Part shown: piece by piece, positions 31,043 to 42,319 of the stretch
Position numbering within the stretch: the stretch's first letter is position 1
Layout: every line of letters starts with the position of its first letter
Source of the DNA: Sophora flavescens
Lineage: Eukaryota > Streptophyta > Magnoliopsida > Fabales > Fabaceae
NCBI GenBank assembly: GCA_030762895.1
Contig: CM061063.1
Location: 55,011,196-55,075,195 of the forward strand
Length of the DNA stretch: 64,000 nt
Reading direction: 5' to 3'
The notes under the pieces: generated by a model
Seen by the model: only the letters and a program-made list of their open reading frames with translations
Databases searched by the model: none
Told to the model about the DNA's origin: nothing
Position numbers and translations under genes: made by a program

Positions 31043-34000
31043 CTACCGGCCATAATAAGGAGTCGTATTATTTTCAGGTTGTCCCGGTGGTGGTCTTGGT
31101 CTTGCATACTCTGCAAATATAACCCAACCATCCAAAAACTGTATGGCATGGGGAAAATGTCAGTCAGCATTAATGAAAAAGCCATAGAAGTTTGGTAATA
31201 AAAGCCAACATCAACCACATTAACAGAACAAACTAAGGTTTCTCAAACATATTACATGAACAAAGAAACAAAAAATGTATTAAATCAACAACTAAATGTT
31301 AATGAAACTCACAATTATGATAATCGCTAAAAATTTGTTGAATTTGAGTTTCACTTTTCGCTGGTTTCACCCATTCACTTAAGATATTAATATACCTTTT
31401 GCAAGATTTTAGAAAGTTTAGAATTTATATTAGTGAATTGTTTATTTCAACCTCTTGGGGGTATTTTCACTAATTTGTGAGAGTTCATATCAGTGTTGTC
31501 AAATAGCGGTCATGGCGACACCATGGCGGAAAGCGGTGGCGGGATATGAAGGAATCGCCATTCGGAGGCGGGTGGCGTGGCGGGTTTCACGTGGCAGCTC
31601 ATGACGGCTGGCGGTCATGGCGGAATCGCCTGCCAAGGCGGAAATGGCAGGGCTGTTGGGTTTTCTGGTGGAAAACCTGACCCATTTAGATGGGTTTTGT
31701 GACCTGACCCGGTTCAAAATGGTGAAAACCCTAATATCGCTAATCAGAGTTTTTCTTCCAAACACAAACAGCAGAACGATCGAACCCTTCCCTTCCTCCC
31801 ATTTCACATTTTCTTCTCCCCCCACTGGCCGCCCACTCTCCGACGACACCCACTGTCGGCCGACCACCGTCCGGCGACCACTGACCTCCGGTGACCACCC
31901 TTGGACCGGCAACTAGCGAGCATCCTCTTCCTTTCTCCTTTTTTCAGCGATTTTCGAAAATGGCAGGCGAACCAGCTTCTTAGCTGATGTTGGATGGAAA
32001 TACTGTTTTCCATTGCAAGAAGGAGACACAAACTCGGTTGTGTACTTTCTGTTCAAAAGTCATGAAGGGAGGGATCACTAGAGCCAAACAGCACTTAATG
32101 GGCAAGAAAGGGAATGTAGCTACTTGTACCAAGTGTCCAAAAGAAGTTAGAGAAGAGCTTTGGACACTTTTCAAAGAGAGGAGGAATCTAGGCAGCAACT
32201 ATGTTTATGTTCCAAGTGCTAGAGCTGAAATTGAGAGTCTACTCTGTGGAGAGTAGTGAAGATGAGATGGAAATGACACCTACTAGTGCTGCAAGTTCTG
32301 CTTCTACAGGGAAGAAAAAAGTTGCTAAAAATGGGCCTATTGATCTCTATGTCAGGAAACCAGCTACACCAGCTGCAATTGGTAAAAAGAAGGAGGAGGA
32401 AATAAGGCAAGCTAACATTAGAGAGGCATGTGAAAAGAAAGCAGTTCTTCTGGTCCATCAAAAAATTGCTCGTTTTTGGTATCAGGCTGATTTATCATTT
32501 AATTGTATTAAGTTGGAAAGCTTTCAAGAAATGCTTGAAGCAGTTGGTGCCTTTAGTAAACATCTACCAGCTCCTACTTGTCATGCTATTAGAGTTCCAC
32601 TCTTACACATGGAGATGGAATACACTGAAGATTTGTTGAAAAATCACAAGGAGCAGTGGAGAAAACATGGTTGCTCTATTATGTCGGATGCATGGACTGA
32701 TAGAAAGCAGAGATGCATTATTAATTTCTTGGTGAACTCTCCAGCTGGGACGATGTTTGTGAAGTCAATTGATGGCTTAGCATTTGTGAAGACCGATGAG
32801 AAACTGTTTGAGTTGCTTGATTCTATTGTAGAGGAGATTGAAGAGGAGAAAGTTGTTCAGATCATTACAGATAATGGAAGCAACTATGTTCTAGCTGGAA
32901 AGATGTTAGAAGAAAAGAGATCAAATCTTTATTGGACTCCTTGTGCAGCCCATTGCCTGGACTTAATGCTTGAAGACATTGGAAAGATTCCTTTGATAAA
33001 GAAGACAATTCAAAGGGGAATTGGTCTTGTTGGTTTTATCTACAGTCATTCAAGTACCTTGAGTTTGTTGAGACAATTCACAAACAAGAGGGAATTGGTA
33101 AGGCATGGGGTTACTCGATTTACTACTTCATTTTTATCATTGGAGAGACTTTATGGAGAAAAAGCCAATCTTAGAAAAATGTTTACTTCTGATGAGTGGA
33201 GCAAAAACAAGCTATCCAAGGAAGCTAAGGGGAGGCAAGCATCGAAGGTTGTTCTTATGCCTTCATTTTGGAAAAATGTGGTTTATATTCTTAAAGTCAT
33301 GGCTCCTCTTGTACGAGTGCTTCGGCTTGTTGATGGTGAAAGAAAACCAGCCTTGGGATATATTTATGAAGCAATGGTCAAGGCCAAAGAAACAATTATG
33401 AAGTCTTTCAACAACAATGAAAGCAAATCCAAAGATGTTTTTGAAATCATTGACAATAGAAGGAATTGTCAGCTTCATCGTCCATTGCACGCAGTTGGTC
33501 ACTATTTAAACCCGGAGTTCTATTCCAATCCCGACTTGGAGTTTGATTTGGAGGTTCACAATGGGTTGTATGCTTGCATCTCTAGGTTGGTGCCAAGTAA
33601 GATGTGCAAGCTAAGATACTAGCCGAGTTGCCTATTTATAAGACTGTCAGCGATCTCTTTGGTTCTGAATTTGCAATAACACGGAGAAAAGTCGTCGCTC
33701 CTGGTGAGAAACTAAGACCCCATCTGCTAATAATTTCACTATTTCAATTCTTTTAAGTTTAATGTTTAAATTCTAAGTCATACACTCTGATTTTGTAGCT
33801 CAATGGTGGTGAATGTATGGCTTCTCAACTCCAAATTTGCAGCAATTGGCTATCCAGATTTTGAGCTTGACATGTAGCGCATCTGGATGTGAGCGCAATT
33901 GGAGTGTATTCGAGCAAGTAAGTATCTTGAGTTTATTTTATAAGTGTGGTCAAGCCTAATTAAGTATTAACACTTCTTCAATTATATTTATGTTTCAGAT

Positions 34001-37000
34001 TCACTCAAAAAAGAGAAATAGGCTTGACCATAAGAAGTTGCATGATTTGGTTTATGTCAAATATAACCAACAACTCCATCATAGACATAGTATTAAAGAT
34101 GAAATTGACCCAATTACACTCAATGACATTGATGAGTGTAATGAGTGGTTAGTTGGAGAGATGGATGATAATAATGATGATGTTGGAAATGAGTTGGTTT
34201 TTGATGATGATGACACATTAAATTGGGGAACTGTTTATGAGGCTTCGGGGGTTGGAGAGCCTACAACACTTACTAGGCAGAAAACAAGGAAAAGAAAGGG
34301 AGCATCAAGTGTTGCAGCTACTGCCAAAGCTTCTAAGAAAGGTCCAGGTGCAAGTTCAACCTCCAAGGGGAGAGAGATAGTAGTTGATCCAAGTGAAGAA
34401 TTGGAATTTGAGGATGATTCTAGGGCATCTGAAGATGAACAAGAGTTACTTGTTTTTGAGAAATCTGATGGAGAAGAGGAAGAGAGATATGCCCCATTAG
34501 ATAACCAAGAAATTTATTATGTTGGGGTTGAGGAAGAGGAATAGCCATTTACTTTGAGTTTGTCATGTTGTTGTTATTTTGAATTATGAAGTCTTGAACT
34601 TGATGGTTTATGACATTTTCTATTTGAATTATGAGACTTATATAACATTTTCTATCAATTTAGTTTATGGTTCTTGACTTATGTTGATAGTGTTTTGGAC
34701 TTTATATTTATTTCTGTAATTTTTGTTATGTATATGTATATGTATATGTATTTTTTTTTGTCCGTCATGGCATCCGTCATCTGGCCACATCGCCATCCGC
34801 TATAATGTATGGCGGATTTTTGGCCGGCCGCCATCCGCCATCGATAACACTGGTTCATATATTCATTTTGTTAATCAGGTGATTACAGTGGCAAAGCAGA
34901 GCATGGTGCAAGCTTGATGGGAGAATGCATAGAAAATTTGAGAAAAACCAAGTTGGGAAGTCAACTAGCATCGTCAGAAACAACAATCAAAAGAATCAAG
35001 AAAAGTAAAGGAGAGCTCTCAAGCACTCCACCCCCTCAAGACAATGCAGAAGTGACCCTCAAGACCCTGGTAACCTGCAAAGATGCATTTCAGGTAACCA
35101 GCCTTGTCTTGATGACCAGAAAGCCACAATCTTGACAGTGGCTGCTTAATTTTGCAGTCTATTGAGACTGATTTAAAACAAAAGAAATGATGGCTGGGAA
35201 CAGCTGCTGCACACCGGAACAACGGATTTTTGTGCAATCAGACCTAGCTTGGAAGAAATCAACAATAGTGAAGCCATCTTATTTGTGTCATCTTCTCATG
35301 GGTTCTTCAATGGAGTTTGACTCCCTTCTCTCCTCTCCTTTCCTATGTGTAACTAAATTCTCATAGCTAGGGGATGACAAATTTTGAAATAAATTTGCTG
35401 CAATTTAGATTTTTCACTTGATACAATGTCTCAAACTTTTGTTAAATGATTTGAGTAGTTTGATGCAGTTGTGATTCTGGCCATTTAACAAATTGAATTG
35501 GTAACTATACTCATAATTGGGAAAAATGGCATACCATAGTATCCCCAAATTAATAATCATACATGAACAATCATCTAAGAATAGATATTGTTGTATCATG
35601 TATGTGTGATTCTGTAGAATTCCATGAACCCAAAATTTGCCTTTGCTAAATTAGGATTATACTAAGGAATTAGTTATTCTTAAATTAGGTAAAGAGAAGT
35701 CATTCATTATAGTGAAGCCATCCCTAGCCACTCTCATACTTGTGAAAACCCAATCAAATCAAGATATTTATTTTAAATTACTATATTTATCTTTTATTTT
35801 CATTGTTAACTTTTATATTTTTATTCATCCATTTCAACAAATTCATCCAATTAGTGGAAAAAGAAACCAGTGAACCAAAACTATTAAACTCAATCTTTAG
35901 AGTGATGATACTCTACTTATTCAATAGTACTAGTACAATGGGTACACTTGCTCAAAGCATGTCAATTTACAGTTGCTATGTTGAACTATGCATATTTACA
36001 AAAGCTTAGCAGTCCATACATGATCTACTGGTTCACAGAGGTTACCAAGCATATACTCTAAGAAAAGAATGTGGGGGAGATCAATCATTGAATTTCATGT
36101 GATGGTGGGGAAATTTTTTGGAGGAAACATGTGTTGAAACAATAAAAATGAGATTTGGTGCAAACACCAGGAAAGTCATAACCAGAAATTGTGAACGCAT
36201 GATTGCATTGTCAGGTAATAAACTAATGTGCTACATCTATACCGTTGTGTTGGTATATTAACTGTTGAGGATAATTATCACGGATTGTGATATTAAATCT
36301 TATTTGGAGAAAATACACATGCAGAGACAGAGCCGACACAAGTCACACAACAATGTTCTCATAAAGGAATAAATTTGCCAATCTCCCAATATAGACGTGT
36401 AAGCATAGGGGTTTAATCCAGTATACCTTGCCATCCATGCCTTCAATGCCCTTTGCAGCCTCTTCTATTGTAGCATATTTCACAAAACCAAACCCCTTAG
36501 AGTAACCTGATACTCGATCAGTTACCACCCTAGCTGAAAAAATCCAACAGGAAAGTGAAACCACGATTGTTTCAGAATAACTTCAAAACATATTTAGAGA
36601 TCTATTTCAGAAGTCAGAACAATTTTGATTTTAAAATCTGCTTATAGATAGAGAACAAACCATGGACAACTTCACCGAACTTTGCAAATTCTTCCCGTAG
36701 CCTTTCTGTAGTAGTACGCTTGCTAAGCCCTGAAAGTTTATGATACATAAAGAATCAACACAGCCAACTAAACATTCAAATTGATAAACTAGTCAAACAG
36801 ATGACATATTGCATGGGGGGAAAGCCATATCTCAGCATTGCAATAGACAATTCTCTCATTTTTTTTTTTTGGAATAAAAAGTGCATCAGAGTTCAGACAA
36901 TCATCAGATCTATTTCTAAACTTCAAAGAGAAGAAAAACGGAAGGACATTGGGTCCTTGCAATTTGGCGTCTTAGAAACATTGCCTTGGTGACTAAACAG

Positions 37001-38292
37001 ATATGATGCTTTACTATATATTGTTTTTTGTATCACCAAGTAATTTAGAGCAAGTGCAGTTTAGATTAAAAAAAAATCAAAAACAAAACAAAGGTGCCCC
37101 AAATAGGTGGGATGCTAACACAACATTCAATTATCAAACAATGCAACTCATTATAGTACGTGGCAGAGTGGCAGTTTGTTTCTTAGGGATATGTTCATTT
37201 TAGACCATCGGTCAGGATATGTTCATTTTAGACCATGAGTCTCTTTTGGGTTGGGCAATGGTATGATACTAGTATCAGGTTTTGAATGGACACTAGGATA
37301 ACGATTAGGAAACGTCCCTTCCTTAGAGGCTTTCTCTAGTCTATATTATCTCTCCACTTACACAACTTGCCCATAATTATGATTAAGAAATTAAAGAATT
37401 ACAGCGCCTTTTGCTTCTACTTATAAGTTATACGTATTGATTTCCTTCCAATTCAGATAGAAGTGTCTCAACTTTTGATTCCTCTATCCCCTTTTCTTAT
37501 TAACCATCCGTTCAATTTCCCACTCATTGTTATAACAGCCAAACTTTCCTTCTTCGTTTGGAAGTTTAGCGCTCCTTTTAAGGTTATAACAGCTGTACTC
37601 AAATGGCGGCCCAGTGCATGAGACTCCCCATCTAGTGGATTCTCTGGAGGGCAGATGTAAGGAGCCTTATACCGCAAGCGGAGAGGTTGTTCCCAAGTTT
37701 GGACAGCTGTACTAAAAAGGGATAGTAAAATAGACATGTTGTAGATTCCTAGGCCTCACACTACTCTATTTACAAACATGTGTCATGTGTGTAGTAGACA
37801 TACCTTACACTAATACAAGACAGTAGGGGAAACAATGAATGGAATTGGCATCCTCAATAAAATGAAAACATCTACCCCAAACCTTAATTTGGTCAAAGCT
37901 TAAAATATTCACAATTATATGAAAACTTACACATTCAACAACTACATACAAGTCCATTAAAACCCATGATAGACACAAACATATAGTAACAAATTCACAA
38001 AGCAAAACAGCTGAGAAACAAAAATCAGTTCATTTTCAATTGCTGTTAAATCAAATAAAACAATAAAAAAAGGATTTTCATCAATACTAACAGAAATAGA
38101 AATTGATAGAGTGATAGGGGAAAACAGACCGGAGACGAAGAGGTTGGTGCTGGGATCCGCCATCTGCCGAGCGGAAGGCGCCCCAGCAGGCGGCGGAGGA
38201 ACGAAAGGGAAAGAAGAAGAGGAGGAGGCTGAGTTTGTGCAGAAAAGCCGCCGCAAAACGCGTGGCGCCGCCGTTGCTGCCTTCATCGCCAT
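31043..38292 (-). CDS. Organelle RRM domain-containing protein, ORRM2-like (mitochondrial), 4 exons
   Basis: Exons on the minus strand: 38292-38130, 36729-36661, 36533-36427 and 31138-31043, all with GT/AG borders and consistent phase, giving 144 residues. The N-terminus is Ala/Arg/Ser-rich (MKAATAAPRVLRRLFCTNSA), a typical mitochondrial presequence. One RRM follows, with RNP2 LFVSGL and RNP1 KGFGFVKY, then the end FAEYARPRPPPGQPENN and YYGR. The layout matches Arabidopsis ORRM2 and related single-RRM organelle proteins involved in RNA editing complexes; exact orthology is not proven. Intron 3 is 5.3 kb and carries a hAT transposon (31491-34852) and a foreign gene fragment. Splicing across it is needed for the last 31 codons, including the end of the RRM. 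Confidence 0.88.
31491..34852 (+). mobile_element. hAT DNA transposon in the RRM gene intron
   Basis: The 8-bp duplication GTTCATAT flanks it exactly (31483-31490 and 34853-34860). Ends: CAGTGTTGTCAAATAGCGG on the left and CAGTGTTATCGATGGCGG (reverse complement) on the right. Subterminal DNA is rich in ATGGCGG/CCGCCAT motifs. Size 3362 bp. It codes for a BED/DUF659/hAT-C transposase on the plus strand, opposite to the host gene. Confidence 0.94.
31987..34544 (+). pseudogene. hAT transposase (BED finger, DUF659, hAT dimerisation), mildly decayed
   Basis: The first block (31987-32255) contains a BED-like finger (CTFCSKVMKGGITRAKQHLMG). A frame slip at about 32255 leads to the 32256-33620 block with the DUF659/transposase core (WRKHGCSIMSDAWTDRKQR; VVQIITDNGSNYVLAGKML; LYWTPCAAHCLDLMLEDIG). 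A second exon part (about 33610-33704) is followed by an intron, then 33799-33918 with the hAT C-terminal motif (STPNLQQLAI; SASGCERNWSVFEQ) carrying an in-frame TGA after QWW, then an intron, and a last exon 33998-34544 (HSKKRNRLDHKKLHDLVYV) with an acidic tail. One frameshift and one nonsense codon suggest recent loss of function. Confidence 0.85.
34879..35320 (+). pseudogene. Unrecognised two-exon gene fragment
   Basis: Exon A 34879-35093 (after TTAATCAG, before GTAACC) is open in one frame and encodes a hydrophilic segment (MGECIENLRKTKLGSQLASS; KRIKKSKGELSSTPPPQDN; LVTCKDAFQ). Exon B 35158-35320 (after TTTTGCAG) continues in phase with SIETDLKQK. After a one-base slip near 35187 it reads WEQLLHTGTTDFCAIRPSL to a TGA at 35318-35320. 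Splice sites and an open C-terminal frame suggest the 3' end of a real gene, now inside intron 3 of the RRM gene on the other strand. I do not recognise the family. Confidence 0.45.
35321..36426. other. Remainder of RRM gene intron 3
   Basis: AT-rich intron DNA; nothing else recognised. Confidence 0.55.
37600..37706 (-). mobile_element. SINE 3' part (TS-like) in RRM gene intron 1
   Basis: Minus strand reads GAACAACCTCTCCGCTTGCG, then TAAGGCTCCTTACATCTGCC and a CACTGGGCCGCC end. This order matches the 3' body of solanaceous TS-type tRNA-derived SINEs. The 5' promoter part is absent. The surrounding 36730-38129 is otherwise plain intron. Confidence 0.45.
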
Positions 38293-38734
38293 GGCTACGG
38301 GTTTAAGCTTAAACCCTGGTGAGACAGAAATATGTGTAAAGAGAGAGAATGAGTTGAGGTGAGCCCGTGGGCTTTTATAAAAAAATCGGGAGAGTGAATG
38401 TCGGTGGGATTGAAAAGATGGGCCTCTGTCTTCATTATTAGTGGGCTTGCTAGTTATAGAAATATTGGGCTTTTTACTTTTATCTTGGGCTGGTTGTTAC
38501 ATGTTTCATTATCGGCTTGGACATCCATTTCATTTGGATCACCAGGCTATTTCCGCCATTCACCAGGTGTTGTTGTTTTTATGTATGGTTAATTTTGTGA
38601 ATAAAATTTAATTTTGAAAATTGTCCATGTAATAGTCAACAATGCCATTTGAATGGCCTCGTATCATCTTGAGTGTTTAAATGGTGATTGTGATGTTTTA
38701 ATGGCCTTGCAAGTCATTAAATAAAGGTATTTGT
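38293..38734. other. 5' flank of the RRM gene
   Basis: Presumed promoter and 5' UTR of the minus-strand RRM gene. A TTTAAGCTTAAACCC dyad lies just upstream of the ATG (38300-38320). No TATA box is obvious. Confidence 0.4.
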
Positions 38735-38912
38735 GGCGTGTTTATGTATACAACTTATTTAAGCACTTATGTGATAAATTTTTTTTCTTCAAATAAGCTT
38801 AAAATTAAAGCTTATAGAAAAATCATAAACTATTTTAATAAACTATTTGTTTAAGTTTATTATCATAAGTCATTCTCATAAACTCCCTATAAACTCTTTC
38901 AAGCGCACCCTT
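38735..38912. mobile_element. MITE of the AAGCTTAT-rich, GGGTGCGTTTG-ended family
   Basis: Ends GGCGTGTTTATG and, reverse-complemented, AAGGGTGCGCTTG. Inside are repeated AAGCTTATA/TATTTAAGC motifs. Relatives at 60214-60440 and 61497-61820. Confidence 0.5.
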
Positions 38913-40461
38913 GGTATGGTGATGTTTATTGTGCATGGTGTGATCAACGGGGTGATTATTATATTCATCACTGTTGATCTTGTAAAAAAAAAATACATCA
39001 ATGATTGTGGTTGATTATTCATAACTTGTTTAACAGGTTGTATTAAAAGTTGTTACTTACAAATTATTCTCGAAAATTACAAAAATTATGTGTATCGCAA
39101 ACTTGTACTCCTCCACACTCATACTGGTGAAAGGTCGGGATAAAAACTCTCCTCATTCAACTCAAGTATTAGAATTGCAATTTTTAAAGATTTATTTGTT
39201 TTCGTTGTTTGTTGTATAAATCTTTAAGAATTAAAAAACAGAATGAAAAAATAAATATTTTTATAATTATTTTTTTTATCAAATTTTTATAATTATTTTA
39301 AAAACAGAAAATGAGAAACTCTTATATGAAATTTCAATCTATCAAAACTCAAATTAAGACCTTCAATCCAATAAATACAAGTAACCTGATTCCTTGAAAA
39401 ACCATCCTAGCTTCAATCCACATTATGGTTTGTACTTTGTGGGGAGCAAATTGGCACGAGAGCAAGAAAAAGATGGGTATTATGTCGTTATTACGAAGAA
39501 GACGGTTTTTGTTCTTTTATATGTAAAAAATGTATGTTAAATTGGGGTCGCACGTATAATAATTAAATGTGTTAAGTCATTATTTAATTAATCAAAATCA
39601 AAGTGCTTATTTGAATTAAAGTGTTGTGGCAGAGGATATAATTGTCATGTAAATTGTTGTGTGGTAATCATAAGCAACATTTCTAATTTGATGGGGGCAA
39701 ATTAAAAATATTGAAATTAGATTATTAACTGCAACAATAGATTTTGTCCAAAAAAAAAAAAACTGCAACAATAGCTATTTTCAAGAGTTTATCGTCTTAA
39801 GTTATAAATTGTGCACATTATTCTCTTAATCTCCACAGGAGAGAAACCAAGGCAAAACCAAATGAAACTCTATAATTGGAATACCGCCTTTTTCATCAAA
39901 TCTTATGGATGATATGCTTCCGTATTCTTAATCATTTTAATTTGGAATGAGATTATAAATATAAATTGCTAGTTCTCAAAGTAGCATGTTGGTTGGGAAT
40001 TTGTCTTCCGACTATCACCTACTTGGTTCGATTCTAGCACACAGACGGAATTATAAATATAATTTGGTTGTGGGTTTGTGCTAGCTTGATGAAAAACATG
40101 TTTTTTGGTTGATCTTGATTTTGTTTACATGATCTTTGATGATTAGAAACATGTTCATAGAAACAAATAATTAAGTTAATGTATGTTTGGATTTACGTTG
40201 AAATGGATTCAAACGTTCGTTTGAATAAAAGCAAGTTTTTTAGGAACATCTTGTTTTTGCTCAAATGTTTGATGTAGAGATAACGTGAGTCAAATCTTGA
40301 TATACGATTAAAATGGGTTAGAAAATATTTTTAAGATGTTCTATTTTGTTTGGATTATGTTAAAAAATTATTTTTATATAGTAAGTTATAAACAAAAATA
40401 TTAAGTTATTTGTATAGTTGAATAATGTTTATTCATTTATTTGGTAATTTGTTTTGCATGA
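38913..40461. other. AT-rich intergenic stretch
   Basis: No gene recognised. At 39727-39774 a 14-bp repeat (AACTGCAACAATAG) brackets ATTTTGTCC plus an A-run. Confidence 0.5.
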
Positions 40462-41736
40462 TGATCGGTGCTTTTTAATATACGTTTTATAGCATTGCAC
40501 TTGGTGTTTTTGGATGTGCTTTGTACCCAATATTGGATTCTTAGCATGTTTTCATATCTTTGGGTCTTAATTGGGCTTTAATGAATTTCTTAGTCAATTT
40601 TTGGATTTTAGTGCATCCTGACTCGTCTCCCTTCTGCAGGCCATAACTTGGGCTATACATGTCTGATTTGAGTGATCTTGGTGGCGTTGGAAAGCTAAGA
40701 AGCATAACTACAACTTTCATGTTGACTGATAAACCCGGTTTTGACGTTTTGATGGTCGAAAATTCTAATTACCGAAGCTGTCCAGATTAGTGCGGGAATT
40801 GGAATTATTGTTGTCATATCTCCATGTAATCAATCATTAATGGGCCAATTAATTCCCATTGGGCTCTCTAGGTCAGACATATTAGTTTACCCTAGGATTA
40901 TAAGTAGCTGATTTTGAGACCTTGTTTATCATCTTTGGAGAGGCGGCTGCTCATAGGGTTTTGTCTCTCTCCTCCTCACTCTTCAATTCTTATTTTGGTT
41001 TAAGCCTCCTATGGAAGGCTAAATTCTTAGATTGATTCACTGGTTAGGGATTTTTACAAAGACCTTTAGGTTTGGTTTTCAATGTTAATTTCGTTTTAGT
41101 AATTCTATATCTTTTCCTTTTAATCCTTCATCTATTGATCAATGTTTGCAATTCCGTTTTTGTGTTTTGATGCTTAATCACTCAAACTCGTTTTTGCATT
41201 CCAATCTAATTATAATCTGATTTGAGATTATTCGAAGCATGTTGAACGCTTGTTTTGATTTGTTGCGAATAAGGATTGATAGGATCTATGACGCTTAGTG
41301 TAGGTTTGATTGAATTCGGTTATAAGATTGATTATGGTTTTTTGACGCTTGTTCCACAATTATAATGAATCAAATTCCGTGATGCTTAATCCAGTAGGAA
41401 TTCGTATAGAATTAATTGACGCTTGATCGGTTAATTTTATGATCAAACAAGAATAGAATCACGAAAAGAGATTAGATCCTCTTAAACCCGTGATAGGTCC
41501 AAGTGAAATTACCTTTAACCAGTGGATTAGTCGATTTGACACATTGATTCTCATCTCTCTTTTACAATCTATTTTCTTCTCTCGTTGAATTCAAAAATTC
41601 CCCCTTTTCTCATTACTTTGCATGATTCTTGTATTTGGTTAATTAAATCAGAGATCCTTGCAAGACGACCAAGGTTATCACCTTGTACTACAGTTTTAAA
41701 TTTTGATTCATTTGACCCGTGTGCGACAGCGGATCA
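40462..41736. mobile_element. Solo LTR of a retrotransposon, 1275 bp
   Basis: Begins TGATCGGTGC, ends GCGGATCA, and is flanked by a perfect 5-bp duplication CATGA (40457-40461 and 41737-41741). The inside has the look of gypsy-type LTRs, including a TATAAG-like box near 40900 and a segment on GGCCATAACTTGGGC that I recall from long LTRs. No internal region is present, as after LTR-LTR recombination. Confidence 0.82.
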
Positions 41737-41835
41737 CATGACTTGGTCCAAGTGGTAAGGACTTCGACTCGACGGAGATTAATCATTGTTAATCATGATG
41801 GATACTTCATACCTATTAGTTATTAGTTTCAAAAT
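41737..41835 (+). mobile_element. SINE with internal deletion
   Basis: ACTTGGTCCAAGTGGTAAGG (head) runs within 20 bases into GACGGAGATTAATCATTGTT, which in the 28690 copy lies about 130 bp further on. Head and 3' part are kept, and box B is lost. Confidence 0.65.
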
Positions 41836-41939
41836 AATCCAACATTAACATTTCGAACTCAAAGCTTTTATGAAAACTTTTTTTCCTCATAAAAAACAAT
41901 TGTTTTACAATTTATCAGATTACCTAGCATATCCGCTTC
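41836..41939. other. Short intergenic spacer
   Basis: Nothing recognised. Confidence 0.4.
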
Positions 41940-42093
41940 TTTTGGTTTCTCATGGTATCTCACATGTAACTGTGGGGTCTGATCCCTCGAGATATTGGAT
42001 GACATTAAAAGACTGACCTTTCATAATCAAGTTTTCTTCATACGCAAGAATCAGAGATCGAACCCCTGACCACTTGATTAAGACCGGCTACAG
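41940..42093 (-). mobile_element. SINE, body part, split by the gypsy element
   Basis: Reverse complement reads GGTCTTAATCAAGTGGTCAG, GGGTTCGATCTCTG (box B), CTTGCGTATGAAGAAAAC, the SINE family order. Its head continues at 47151 beyond the LTR element. Confidence 0.7.
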
Positions 42094-42263
42094 TGTAACA
42101 TCCTAAAATTCTAATACAATTAATTTGAAAAAAAAAGGATTAAGTTATAAAAAAAATAAAATAATGATATAATAAAAATACAATATAATTAAGAGGTTTA
42201 GTGTATGGGATATGTTAGTATAAAACTTATTAGAATTGGTAAATAATTACAAAAGAAAAAGAG

Positions 42264-42319
<56 letters not shown>

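Noticed and set aside
36343..36564. Open frame MVSLSCWIFSARVV... as a separate small gene
   Set aside because: It is exon 3 of the RRM gene read through into its flanking introns.
37957..38292. 111-codon open frame as a single-exon protein
   Set aside because: Only its first 54 codons are real (exon 1 of the RRM gene); the rest is intron 1 past a GT donor.
42269..42317. (TA)n tract as an origin or matrix attachment site
   Set aside because: It is a simple microsatellite inside an LTR; nothing else supports a special role.
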